This document shows positions 12,680 through 23,707 of a DNA stretch of 64,000 nt, piece by piece. The notes beneath the pieces were generated by a model. It made no database searches. It had not been told where the DNA came from and worked only from the letters and a program-made list of their open reading frames with translations. Both the position numbers and the translations under genes were made by a program. How positions within the stretch are numbered: position 1 is the first letter of the stretch; the number at the start of each line of letters is the position of its first letter. This stretch comes from Polyporus tsugae (Eukaryota; Basidiomycota; Agaricomycetes; Polyporales; Polyporaceae). Where the stretch lies: NCBI GenBank assembly GCA_024305745.1, contig JAHRBS010000012.1, positions 1,989,001 to 2,053,000 on the forward strand. Reading direction: 5' to 3'.

Positions 12680-14551
12680 CCCCGACCTTGTAGCTGTGGC
12701 TGTTCAGGAGAGCTGAGCAAGGGCGATGGAGGCGAATCTAGAGGGTGGTCGACGACGGCGAAGGGATGGGCTCCCGGCTGAGACGAGTATTTTGTGGTTG
12801 GCAAAAATGAAAGATGCCGACGGAGAGCGACGGGAGCCAGGGGCAGTCGTGGGCGAGGATATGGAGAGCAGGAGGGAGGAGTTATGTGAGCGGGCGGCGA
12901 AGAATGGAAGGCGACCACGAGGAGAAGCCCTTGAATGCACGATTTGTGCTGCTGGCGCACACTTCACGATAAGCCATGGTTCGTAGCTGGCGAACGAATG
13001 TCTTCGCGCGCAGCATTTTCACAAGTGCAGCGGTGCACGGGGTCCTCGGATGCATTTGATGAAACCTTCTACCATGCCATGCCCTTGCAACGCCATAACG
13101 GCTCCACCTCCTGTTGCCTGGGCACTCAACGTCAGTATGTTGCTCATGGGTTTGGGCATACGCGCTATTGTTTACGCGAACTTGCAGCGCCGGCGTCGTC
13201 GTCCCAACGCTCGCGGTGGGGCAGACAACTGGCCCACGACCAGCTTCAGCTCCATTGGGTGCCAGCATATGTCACGAAGCACTGGTCCGGACAGGATCAG
13301 GCGTTGTCCAGCAGGATTCCCTTCTTGTGCAGACAAATAGCTCATCCGTTCCCGCCCAGAGGGACAGATCTTTCGTCCGGACTGGAGCAGGCATGACCCA
13401 CCAAACCCGCCGCGTTTGTCTAGAAAAGGGATCATCGATCAGAGCTCAGTCTTATGGTAGTACTATCGAGGGGCCTACGGCTACTATCAAGGGCGGACTT
13501 GTATCGTACCCACCCGTCTTAACTCGCACCCCATTTCTGCGGTAGTGGGGTGCGAGTTAAGCCGGGTACAAGGGCCGACGGGTGCACCGCCAGAGGACGA
13601 GAACTACGACTCCGACCGCAACGTCCGCGACGACATCTTGAGAGATCCAGGGAACAAGGGTGGACTTACTAGCGAGGGGAGCACCTGCCATACTTGTCAG
13701 GCATGGAGAGCGGGAGCTGCGACCTTCGATGTGGCGACCGTGGTCTTCTGGTACGTCTTGATAGGGACTCCCGGCGGTAGCCCGATACTGCTGGCGCCAT
13801 CAAGCCTGCGGGCTAGGCAATATGCCGGACCGTCGTATGTCCATCTTCCTCTTGTGCTGGAGAACGCATGAGGGTCAGAGTGTCAGGCACAGTGCGTGGA
13901 AGAGACAAAGGGCGGTGTGACGTCAGATCTGACCACCGTGTTGTCACATTATCGAGGTTCCAGGGTCTTACCGCCGGGGTCTTACCGCCTCATCGAGGTC
14001 CTAATTTGGCTATGGCTATGACGTCTCGCAGAAGAGTGGCTTGGTTTTCAATCCGTGGAAGTTCCCTCTCAGGAGGAGTATCGCACGAAAAAATAGAACA
14101 GTATAGTACAAGGCTGCGTATCCCAAGGCAGGAGTCCTGGTCGAGGAATGTTTACGACAGACAGGGCCCGAAGAGAAGTATGGAGGCTGAGGAAGCGCTA
14201 CAGTAGCAATAACGAGAAATGTTAGGAAATCCTCAGAGTGCTGCTCGATCAGCGACCAAGGCGATAAGGGAGTACTAGTCAGCCGGCGAATATTGAATTT
14301 CGTGCGAAGGGCGTCGCGGTCGCTTGGATTCTTCAAGAATTCGGCATGTGCTATGCAGCTTCCCGCTCGTCCGCCCTCCTCCCCTCCGCTGCGGCCTTGG
14401 TCCTCTTTACCACCACCCTCCCCTCCAAACCCTCAACCTTCCCCCCTCTCCCTAGCGGTATCTCCTTTTGCCACTCCCGTCCTCGTGCGCACATCCCCGG
14501 CGCCGTCTTCGCCCCGTAGTCCGCCGCTCGAGCTCTGCTGCTCCGCCAACC
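12680..14551. other. 1.9-kb divergent spacer between GH16 and GT2 genes
   Basis: Both flanking genes point outward, so both promoters lie here. An open frame at 13114-13545 has no family likeness. gggtcttaccgcc is repeated in tandem near 13965-13990. The strong hairpin at 13518 is listed separately. The last 150 bases before 14552 are C/T-rich, as expected for a fungal promoter and leader. Confidence 0.5.
13518..13561. repeat. Perfect 16-bp inverted repeat hairpin
   Basis: cttaactcgcacccca (13518-13533) is exactly complementary to tggggtgcgagttaag (13546-13561), with a 12-base spacer. Pairing continues imperfectly outward (gtaccc / gggtac). It could be a MITE remnant, a small-RNA precursor or a replication artefact. 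Confidence 0.8.
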
Positions 14552-17500
14552 ATGGATTATGACCGTTACGACGCATTCCTCCATCACATTTTCAAGCAGA
14601 CTCAGGGCGACGCCTGGTTCCGCCCCAATGAGGACAAAATCGCCGTCGGAGTCGCCCTCCGCGTCGACAGTGGCGAGTACCGTCTGTTCCCCTACGAGAA
14701 CCTAGGACTCGAGCCCTTTGAGGCCGCCGTGCGTGTTCTCAACCCGGCCGTCGCTGTCAAGGTTCGCAGCGCAGCCGTCCATGCGGCGTTCGCTGAAGTG
14801 TGCGTCTTGTGATGATCGTCATTTACCAGTCAGAGATGGAGGAAACTGACCGTATGACAGTGCGCCGGAAGACAAGTCCATCTACATCGACGCGAACACG
14901 CGCATCCAGATCCTAGATACCATGGTTGACCTGCCGACCGCGGACAAGGAGCAGAGCGCGGCTTTCATTGTGAGTGTCCTGCCTCCTCAATTTCATACGC
15001 GTTGTGTCCATCCTGGAGCACGATCGCGCCCCGGAATGTCTTCGGGGTGTGGTCGCGGCTATGGTCTTCGCGACGAGGCGCGACGGTCATATGCCCGCGC
15101 GTTCTTGTCATCTCCGCGCGCAAACGTTGTGAGTGCAGGCGTCCCGCGCCGCTCTGCGATCGGTGTTAACCTTAATACCTTCGTTCTCTGACGTCTAAGA
15201 GATGCTCACGACGATCTCGGCCCCTGCCTGGCGTGTCCCTGCCCATATCCGCACCCCATCCCTTGCGTTGTTCATCCTTGAAGGGCGTGGAACGCGTCGA
15301 ACAGTCGAGGTGAGAGGCAACTGGAGGGATGGAATGACATTGATCGAGGTCATTGTCACAGAGTTTACTTGCAGCCACCATCGGGTATCTGCCTCGTCTG
15401 GGCTGGCGCCTAGACGATCGGTGATCTGCAGTGGCGGGATGGCAGTGCTAGTGCTCCTCTAAACTCCCACCGCGACCTCTGCTCGCAAGTGCGATGCAGT
15501 CCGTGCATGACCATACATAGGCTTCCGAACCACCGCGCATACATCTCACCCTCGCCTCGTCGGCGTCTTACATACGTTTTACTGACAGACATTTCGTCGA
15601 CTTTCAGCGTGACGAACGCGTCCTCGTGGTTTGGTCAGACTCGATTGACACAATCGTCCCAACATGTCGTGACTTCGAGGACCGTCTCATCAAGCTACTC
15701 TGGCGTTCTCGCCCCGGAGTCTCGCATGCGACCAGCGCTGCGAGTAGTCATCCGGCCAGTGCGAGTGGTGAGTGACTCTTATCTCACGTTCATATTCCGA
15801 CCTACTTCATGTTTCGATGTCGAACCTGGCTATATGCGGCCTTAGTGGGTTATGCGCTGGTTTCAATCTGCGAACCGGGGGCTTCGCATTTGATGAGCTC
15901 ACTCGCCCAAACGTTTGCCTTCGGCTTCCGATCCATTTAACCCGCCCAGATTTGCGTCCCGCCTTCAAGTTAATGGTTCCGTTCATTCTCTTCCTCTTCC
16001 CTGATCCACCCTACGTCCCCTTCGGGTTTGTGCTGCGCTTCATGCCTCTGCAAGTGCCGTGTCGCGGCGAGCCGTCGCGCTATCGCTGTCTCTTGCTCGG
16101 GACTTCTCCTCCACTGTTCCTCCTATCGCCTATCGCCTACCGCCTGTGCTGACAGGTATGCCTCGGTGTTATTCACAGGTTCGGTCTCAGGACATTCCAC
16201 GCAACAACTGAACTTACAGGCGTCGACGAGCCAGCTTCGTCGCAGTTCCCTGCCCGCCCCAGGAACCCCGGGCAGAGGCACCCCGGTCCCCGGCACCCTC
16301 CGCGGGTTCTTCGTCGGCTCGGGAGGCGTGCTCGGCATGAGTGCGGAGGACCTCGCGCTCGATAGCGGGGCGGCGCTCAAGGAAAAGGAAGCCGCGCCGT
16401 CGGGCCCTATCACGAAGACTAAGCGGACATGGTGGGGCGGCAAGAAGACGGTCACGATAGAGCCTGCGGACCGGGACGTCGAGGGGGGTCCTGAGCCGAG
16501 GAGGGTGATGCTCCTAGCTCCGCTCTATAATGGGCTCGCGGTCGGGTTGAGCGTGTGTGAGTGGCTTTCTTGTTCGGCGACGAGGTCCCTTTTCTGGGGC
16601 TGGGAAGCTGACGTGCGGACTTGCGCGCAGTCTTCGTCGGGAGCGGTATAAACATCCTGCTACAAGAGATCCAGCTCGATGGGAACTACACCCGGCTCGC
16701 GTTGTGCGCGCTACTGCCCCTGTCCTTTTGTGTGTCTTGGGTAAGCCCCTTTCTCGTTACCCTGCGTAAATGCGAATAGGTTCCTGACGCAAGGCGCAGT
16801 TTTTTACACTCCAGATCATTCAGAATGTCTCCATGTGCATCGGACCCGTCGGCCAGTGCCTCAAGAACTCGAAGTACTACTCCGCTGTTCCCCCGCACCC
16901 GAACAAGATGGTCGACAACAACCTGCCACACATCACGATCCAGATGCCCGTCTACAAGGAGAGCCTGGAAACAGTTTTGTAAGTACTCTATCAGACGCGC
17001 GCATTCGGCGTCACGTGCTAACGGTGGACATGAAGGGCGCCGTCCATCGAGTCGCTGAAGAAGGCCATGCAGACGTACGCCCGCCAGGGCGGCACCTCCA
17101 CGATCTTCGTCAACGACGACGGTCTCCGGCTTCTCAACGTCGAAGAGCGCGACGCGCGCATCATCTTCTACGCCAACCACGGCATTGGCTGGGTCGCGCG
17201 CCCCAAGCACGACGACTCCTCGCCCGACGGCTTCAAGCGCGCCGGTCGGTTTAAGAAGGCGTCGAATATGAACTACGGCCTCTCCCTCTCGCTCAAGGCG
17301 GAGAAGCACCTCGCGGACCTCCTCGGCCGCGAGCGCGCGCGCCCGTCGACGGAGCGGACCGCGTCGAGCTCGCCCGGGACCGGCGAGGAGGTGCGGTACG
17401 GGATGCAGTACCGGAACCGCGACGGCGAGGACCAGGGCGGCATCAACCCCGGCCAGGGCCTGCGCGTGCGCGTGCGCACGGGGAGCGAGTCGGGCTCGCA

Positions 17501-19132
17501 GCTGGACGAATGCGACGATCTGGAGGAGCAAGCGGTCCAGATGGCGATCGACGAGGTGTACGAGGCGAGCGGGCGGCGGTTCCGGCCGTGGGCGGCGAAC
17601 GGGCGCGCGTGCCGGCTGGGCGAGATCGTGCTGATCGTCGACTCGGACACGATCGTGCCGGAGGACTGTCTGCGGGACGCGGCACGGGAGATGGCGGAGT
17701 GCCCGACGGTGGCGATCATCCAACACGAGTCGGACGTGATGCAGGTCGCGCACCACTACTTTGAGAACGGGATTGCGTACTTTACGCGAAGAATCAACAG
17801 GTGTATCTCGTTCAGTAAGTCACTGTTCGTGCGTGGTGGAGGTCTGACTGTGGGACTGACGCCGGCGTCATAGGCGCCGCGAACGGTGAGGTCGCCCCTT
17901 TCGTCGGTCACAACGCCTTCCTTCGCTGGAAGGCTCTACAGGACGCTGCATTCATCGACCCTGCTGATGGCCAGGAGAAGATCTGGTCCGAGTCGAACGT
18001 GTCGGAGGACTTTGACATGGCGCTCCGCCTGCAGATGCGTGGCTACATCATCCGTTGGGCAACGTACTCCACAGGTGGTTTCAAGGAGGGAGTCTCGCTC
18101 ACCGTCGACGATGAACTCAATCGTTGGCAGAAGTACGCGTACGGTAAGCCGTCGCGCGCGTGCCCGTTCAATGTGATCACTGAGGAAGATGTGGCGCACA
18201 GGGTGTAACGAGCTGCTGTTCAACCCGTTTGTGCAGTGGTGGAAGAAGGGCCCGATCGCGCATCAGATACACCGATTCATGTGGTCCGCCGCGCCCCTTC
18301 ACTACAAGTTCTCGATGATGGCCTATATGTTCTCGTATTGTGAGCTTTCCTTTCGTTTCGGGTACCCGCTCGGGCTTCTCTGATGGTTATGTGCACGACA
18401 GACGGTATCGCTGCGGCGATCACGATCAGTGTCCTGAACTATGTGCTGCTTGGGTTCGAATTCCCTGTCGATGGCTTCTACCAGCACAGTTTTGAGGTCT
18501 GGCTGGCCACCACCGTCGTCTTCTTTGGCTCTGGCAACGTCGGCTTCACGCTTCTCGAGTACCGACTCGGCCAGAAGTCCCTCGTAAGTGGAGCAGGATG
18601 TGACGAGAGGACATTGCGCTAATCGACTTTGCAGCTGAGCGCGATGTTCCAGAACCTCACATGGATCCCCTTCTTGTACGTTGTTTCTCTTGCTGTCGGT
18701 GGCGGGGCCGGATCGTGGCTGACTTGGGTGGCGTGCAGCTTCTTCTTCTTTGGCGGACTCTCGATCCCCGTGTCGCAGGCGATCCTGGCCCATTGCTTCT
18801 CGTACAACATGACGTGGGGCGCAACGAAGAAAGAAGTCGAACGATCGAACTTCTTCAAGGAAATCCCCAAGATCTTCAAGCGCTTCTGGTTCTCGTGGCT
18901 CGTCGCCTGGATCGTCATCTTTGCCATGATCATCCTCAGCACCCCCGTCATCCCCATCGAGTGGCGCATCGACGGTTCCGCCTGGGCCGTCATCTTCCCC
19001 CTCGCCGTCGTCGCCGGCGGCCACATCCTCTTCCCTGTGCGTCCGGCTCGTCTCGTCTCTGTCTTACGCGGTCTCACGCTCACCTTTTTGCAGATTGTCC
19101 TCAACCCCTGGTTGATGGTCTTCTCATATTGA
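14552..19132 (+). CDS. Family 2 (GT2) multi-pass glycosyltransferase with N-terminal extension
   Basis: Processive-type GT2 enzyme of the fungal plasma membrane, of the kind linked to surface polysaccharide and hyphal growth. The N-terminal cytosolic module (MDYDRYDAFLHHIFKQTQGD.., EDKSIYID.., RDERVLVVWSDSIDTIVP) precedes a Pro/Ser linker and two membrane segments. The catalytic domain has FVNDDG, VDSDTIVPEDC (DxD), EDFDMALRLQ and NRWQKYAYG, a QxxRW-like position. Four or more membrane segments follow, ending in NPWLMVFSY, stop at 19132. Early exons fit 14552-14799, 14861-14969, 15608-15767 and 16191 onward, so introns 2 and 3 are long (638 and 423 nt). About 1,000 residues. The sugar substrate is unknown. 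Confidence 0.87.
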
Positions 19133-20186
19133 ACACATCGCACATTATCTGCGGACCCTTTGCGACGTAGCACATCCATACCCTACTATACCTTCTCTCA
19201 CGGACAATCTTCTACTTATTCATGCTATTTGAATGGACTACAATACTCACCATCGTTTCCTCCATGTTCCCTGCGGCCTGAACGCCGGTCGCTCCTTTGA
19301 ACACCTCTCCTGTTACCCAACATGCTCTGTAGCGTAGGCATTCCCCCTCTCCTTATGCCTCATTGCAACCATTCATTGCCCTACATGCTATCGATATAGT
19401 ACTTGCTGCAATTTCTATCGAGCTGCATTTGCCATTTGTCATCACGTTCACGATGCACGTTGCTTCACGACCTCCTGTATCCTTCATGGCGAACTAACGA
19501 TTGGAATACTTGCAATGTTTAGCATATGTTGCTCGATCCCACTAATGCATTGCAAGCTTCCACAGCACTCCAGCATAGTATACGGCCAGTCGTTGGTATG
19601 ATAAAGTGTTCGCACAGGTCCGTTCATGACGGGATGTCCATCCAATTACTCCTGTGCCGTGCTTGAGCTATTCCGAAATCCGCGGAGTAATGCAACATCA
19701 CAGCTACGATCACCAATGCCGGCCACTGCCCTGCGCCCTGCGATCTTGAACGCGCGTTGGACGTTGATTACGAGAAATACGACAGTACCGATCACGGAGC
19801 ATTGAATTTTAGGAAATTGGACGAGCTTGCGGCAGCTGAGGCTGGCATTCGATCCAAGCGTGAGGAAAGCTTCAACCGAGGGCGTACTACTAAGTTAGTG
19901 GTTGGGTTACAGCATAGCATAGCGAGCAACAGCCGGCAGATGCCGAGAGAAAGTGATAGACCATAAATGGCAAGTCACTAGGTTGGTGGTCAAGCTTTCA
20001 AGAGCCCGGTACGAATGGTGTGAGGAAACCCTTGACGCGAAACTCTCGTGGGCCGACACTCACAAAGTGGGTTATATAAGCATATGCTTCGACCTGTACG
20101 CGGTGGTTTTCAGTCAACAAAGATAAATCACTCCGTATCATATGTACAACTTGGTGACTACTTACAACCTCGCCCTCAAGGACTCG
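19133..20186. other. Convergent spacer between GT2 and BTB genes
   Basis: No supported gene. It should contain both 3' untranslated regions. One short open frame (19757-19966) has no likeness to a known family. Confidence 0.5.
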
Positions 20187-21195
20187 TCATACGGCGTTCT
20201 CGAACTCCAAGGCGATCTGCAGAGACAGTTAGATAAATGTGAAGCAATTTTACTCAACTGGAGATATCACTTACCCCCGAGATGCACCTCTCAATCATGA
20301 ACTCCGTCGCCGTAGAGAAAGGTACTATGCTCCCCGCCGCCTTCACCGCGCATCTAGGGCAGGCGGTCGCGACCGACGCGATGAACGCCGTCAGAAGCTC
20401 AGGTGACCTAGCCAGCGATGGTCTCACTTCGCTATTGAGCTTCTCACAGAGCCTCTCCAGGTACTCGGCCAACGCCTGCGGACACTCTTTGGCCTTCCAT
20501 ATGCCGTGTACCTTCTCCTCGAGGCGCGTCCGAGGAAGGCCGCAGTGCCTGTCGCCGCAGCTGAACGTGACGAGCTCCCAGCACCCGCTCTCTGGCATCC
20601 ACGGGGGTATGCGGCCCTTGGCGAGGCTGAGCGCGTTGCACGCCGCGCCGGTGCACGCCTTGCGGTAGTCGAAGAGGTGGCAGAGCGTGCGCACAGAGAT
20701 GAGCTCGAAGCCCTGCACGAACGGGGGCACCGGCGGGAGCGACAGCGTCTCGCGGGCGGCGCGACGAGCGACATCTTCGAGCTGGTAGGCGCAGGCGAGC
20801 GCGTACACGCTCAGAGGGTGGCTTTCCAGGAACGGGGGATTGAGAAGAGCGCGACGGACGCGAGCGGTCAGCGCGCACATCTCGTACTTCTTCCCCGCCT
20901 CGAGGAGCGCGTGTATGTCGTCCACGGCGCCGGCGGGCTCCTCGAAAGCGAATTCCCGGAGGTAGCAGAGATCTAGAATGGCGCTCCAGACGTCCTTTGG
21001 TTCTGTGACATCAACGACGGACTTGGTGAGAGCCGGGCCGACATCAGGCTGCGGTAGGGGAAGCATGTCTGCGAATACGGGGGATATGTTCGCAATGAGG
21101 AACTTGTAAACGTGATATTCGGTGTTGTCAGACGTTCGTATGATGAGGTCGCCATTAGAGAGATCCTGGTAAGGGGCCTTCAGGTCTGCTGCCAT
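20187..21195 (-). CDS. BTB/POZ-domain protein
   Basis: BTB domain at the N-terminus: LSNGDLIIRTSDNTEYHVYK, FLIANISPVFADML (about residues 12-45), then a helical part with LLEAGKKYEMCAL typical of the large basidiomycete BTB family. A single intron separates CISG from the last exon, IALEFENAV, so translation ends at 20187 rather than reading through to 20254. The result is about 320 residues. BTB proteins dimerise and often serve as Cullin-3 adaptors, but no second effector domain is visible. The C-terminal half has paired cysteines (CPRC). It converges with the GT2 gene. Its partner is unknown. Confidence 0.8.
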
Positions 21196-23707
21196 AGTGG
21201 AGGACGGACAGAGGAGGTGGGGTGGTGGTGGTAGCGGTGGATGGAATTAGCGGTGGATGGAATTAGCGAAACAATTTGAGAGGACGGTGCGTGCTGATCT
21301 CCCCCAAGATTACGACGTGAGAAAAGGATCCCGGGGTCTGAACAACGTAGCAGGCTGACGCGGAAAATTACGGGGATAAGCAGAGCACCTGTAGTCATTC
21401 ACATAGTACTCGATCACCTACCGAGCAGACGAGAAAGCCAGCTGGCCCCCAATGGACGGTTGAAGAAAGAAAGCACGAAACCCGCTGCGCCGCCTACGTT
21501 TCGAACAAAGCTGACCTGTCGTTTTGCTGTCGTTGATGAAATCTTTCACCTCGACAGCCATTGACAAGACGCTCACCGGCAAAACTATCATGCAGGTGTT
21601 GGTGAACACTGCGAGTGACTGAAAACGCGAGAAAGGCATCAAGCTCGCACATTCTGTGCTGAAAAAGACACGCCAACCAGGTGCTTCGCAATTCAACCTG
21701 GCACAAAGTTAGAAGATGGCTGCCATGCTACAAACACCGACACGCACCTCGGAAATGCGCTTCCGAGCTCCTACTCAACCGCGTTGGGAAAGGCACTGCT
21801 TTCCCAACGTTCCCTATCCACAAAAGAGAGCCGGGTGGGTCTGTGAAGAGCCCCGTGACCAGGGTAGAAGAGCAGGGGCACGGTCCGAGACGCATGGTCA
21901 ATTTTGAGGCTCTCAGGCTTGCTCCAGTAGCCCGTCAGGTGTTTGGGGTACCGGGTGTAGAACGCCGCTGACGGCACCGGAGGCAAGGTGTTGACTGGGA
22001 ACGGGGGGGGCTGACGCTGAGCGTGTTGGCAACGTCTTCTGGCAGACGATCATGGGCGAACGCTATGATATAGGCGCCCATAGCACTGCGGGGATCGGTG
22101 AGGACCGTGAGGTTGAAAGGGAGGAGGATAATATAGCACATACTGTACAATCCGCTACCGGGTTCGCCTGGTACTTCTTTCCCGTTTTGGAGGCCCGGCG
22201 GATGTGGCTTAATTTGAGATGTAACGAACGCAGGGGTCATAAGGAGCAGAGGCTGAGCGCTTGGCACCAGACGCAACTGATTGACGGACCTTTTGTTGGA
22301 TCTTGTGTCACGCTGAGGCTAAAGGAAAAAAAGAAATACAGATGGATAATTGAGAGTAGTCGGACATTGGTATCAAGGAACGATGCATCGTGGAGATGAA
22401 GGTCGCAGCGACTCGCGAAGGGTCACCGTCTATCGTCGTCTAGAGAGCACCATTCAAGTTACTGATGTGGGAAGTCGGTTACATATGCTTGCAGCTTGAC
22501 AGGGCTTAGCGAATGCTCCCAGATGCGTTCTGACGTAGAAGTTCTGTGCATTTCCATGGATGAGTACTGAGTCCTCGCAATGGAAGATCTTTCATAGTAA
22601 GTTGAAACGACGAACCGATCCAAGCGCCAGAAGGACTGTCGTATCCGGCCAGCCTAAGCTGGTTTCAAGTTATGGTGAAAGTTCTAACGGTGAGATCATG
22701 TATCGTGTATAGTTTATATGGGCACACACCAAGTGCCAGTGACTCGGAGGTTTTGTACTGACACTGTCTGACAGGCGTAAGAAGCGAGTCGAGTCGGCGC
22801 CGGCATAAGCACAACACAACTAAATAAAAATAAATGCCCTAATACGGTAACGACCAAGATAACGCCCAAGCGCCGAACGACCTATTCTCCTCCATAAACC
22901 CGCGGCGAAAACTTCAATCGAAGAGCTCGAGTCAGTCTACGGTCCTTTATCGATCAACAACAGCTTTTTACTGATGATCCATGTCGGCACCTCATTACAA
23001 CGCTCTTCATCTCAGAGCCGCAACCATGCCGAGGGCAGGATCGCGCAGTGTCTCCATCTCTGCAGCTTCAAGAACTTGAATTCATCGCAGTTGCTTCGCT
23101 TTCAAGCGCTCACAAACAACGAGCTTGGATGCCAACTAGTGGCACAATTAGAGCAATATCAGCGCGCTCTGATCAGGAGTCTGCGGCAGGGCAACATGGG
23201 TAAGCTATAATCAGAACAAGGAAGTCAAGGTTTCCGCCGGCGCAGCCGGCACTTCCGAGTAAGCATGGAGTCACCCAAATCGCCTGGACTCGTCACCGGC
23301 AAGAACGGTGCTTGCGAGAATGGGACTCCGCGCTCACCACCGCTTCGAACTTGGCTTTCTCGTCGTAAGATCGTCACTCAGAAAGTACGGAAACGGCAGG
23401 CAGCTAACCCACTAGAGTATCGTGCAGAAAATGTTCTTCTGTCAGAAATTCGTTGGCGGGCCAACATCGCTCCCTTCCGTGCATCCGTCCTCGACCGCCG
23501 TCGCCCGCAACGCCATGCTATATAACGCCCCGACCACCGTTAAAACTGGTGTCGCTCGTTGGGATGCGCGCACTGAGGTGAGGTACGCCTGTGCTACGGG
23601 CCGAGTATTGCACCCCCTCCCACTCGTCTTCAAGTCCTACCCGGTATGCTTTCCGCGATTCTTGTGACGTCACACTGACACATCTGTCCTCAGGACACGC
23701 AAGCAAA
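21196..23707. other. 2.5-kb spacer upstream of the PKS
   Basis: No firm gene. An open stretch at 22974-23207 can be spliced (atgG|gtaagc..cgcag) to end GNMAGTSE, and 23265-23660 can be spliced at about 23381 to a frame containing TVKTGVARWDARTE. Neither resembles a family I know. A tatataac box lies at 23518-23525, about 185 bases before the PKS ATG. I searched this stretch for a SAT domain and found no GxCxG or GxSxG motif in a suitable frame. Confidence 0.4.

Noticed and set aside
13114..13545. 143-codon plus-strand frame in the GH16/GT2 spacer
   Set aside because: No family likeness, composition of random GC-rich DNA, and it runs into the hairpin.
16686..17756. Minus-strand frame of 356 codons opposite the GT2 catalytic exons
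   Set aside because: Exactly antisense to the GT2 domain; low-complexity Arg/His/Leu composition and no family likeness.
20254..20279. BTB protein ending at the read-through stop (SDISS)
   Set aside because: GTAAGT donor and CTCTGCAG acceptor give a better end at 20187.
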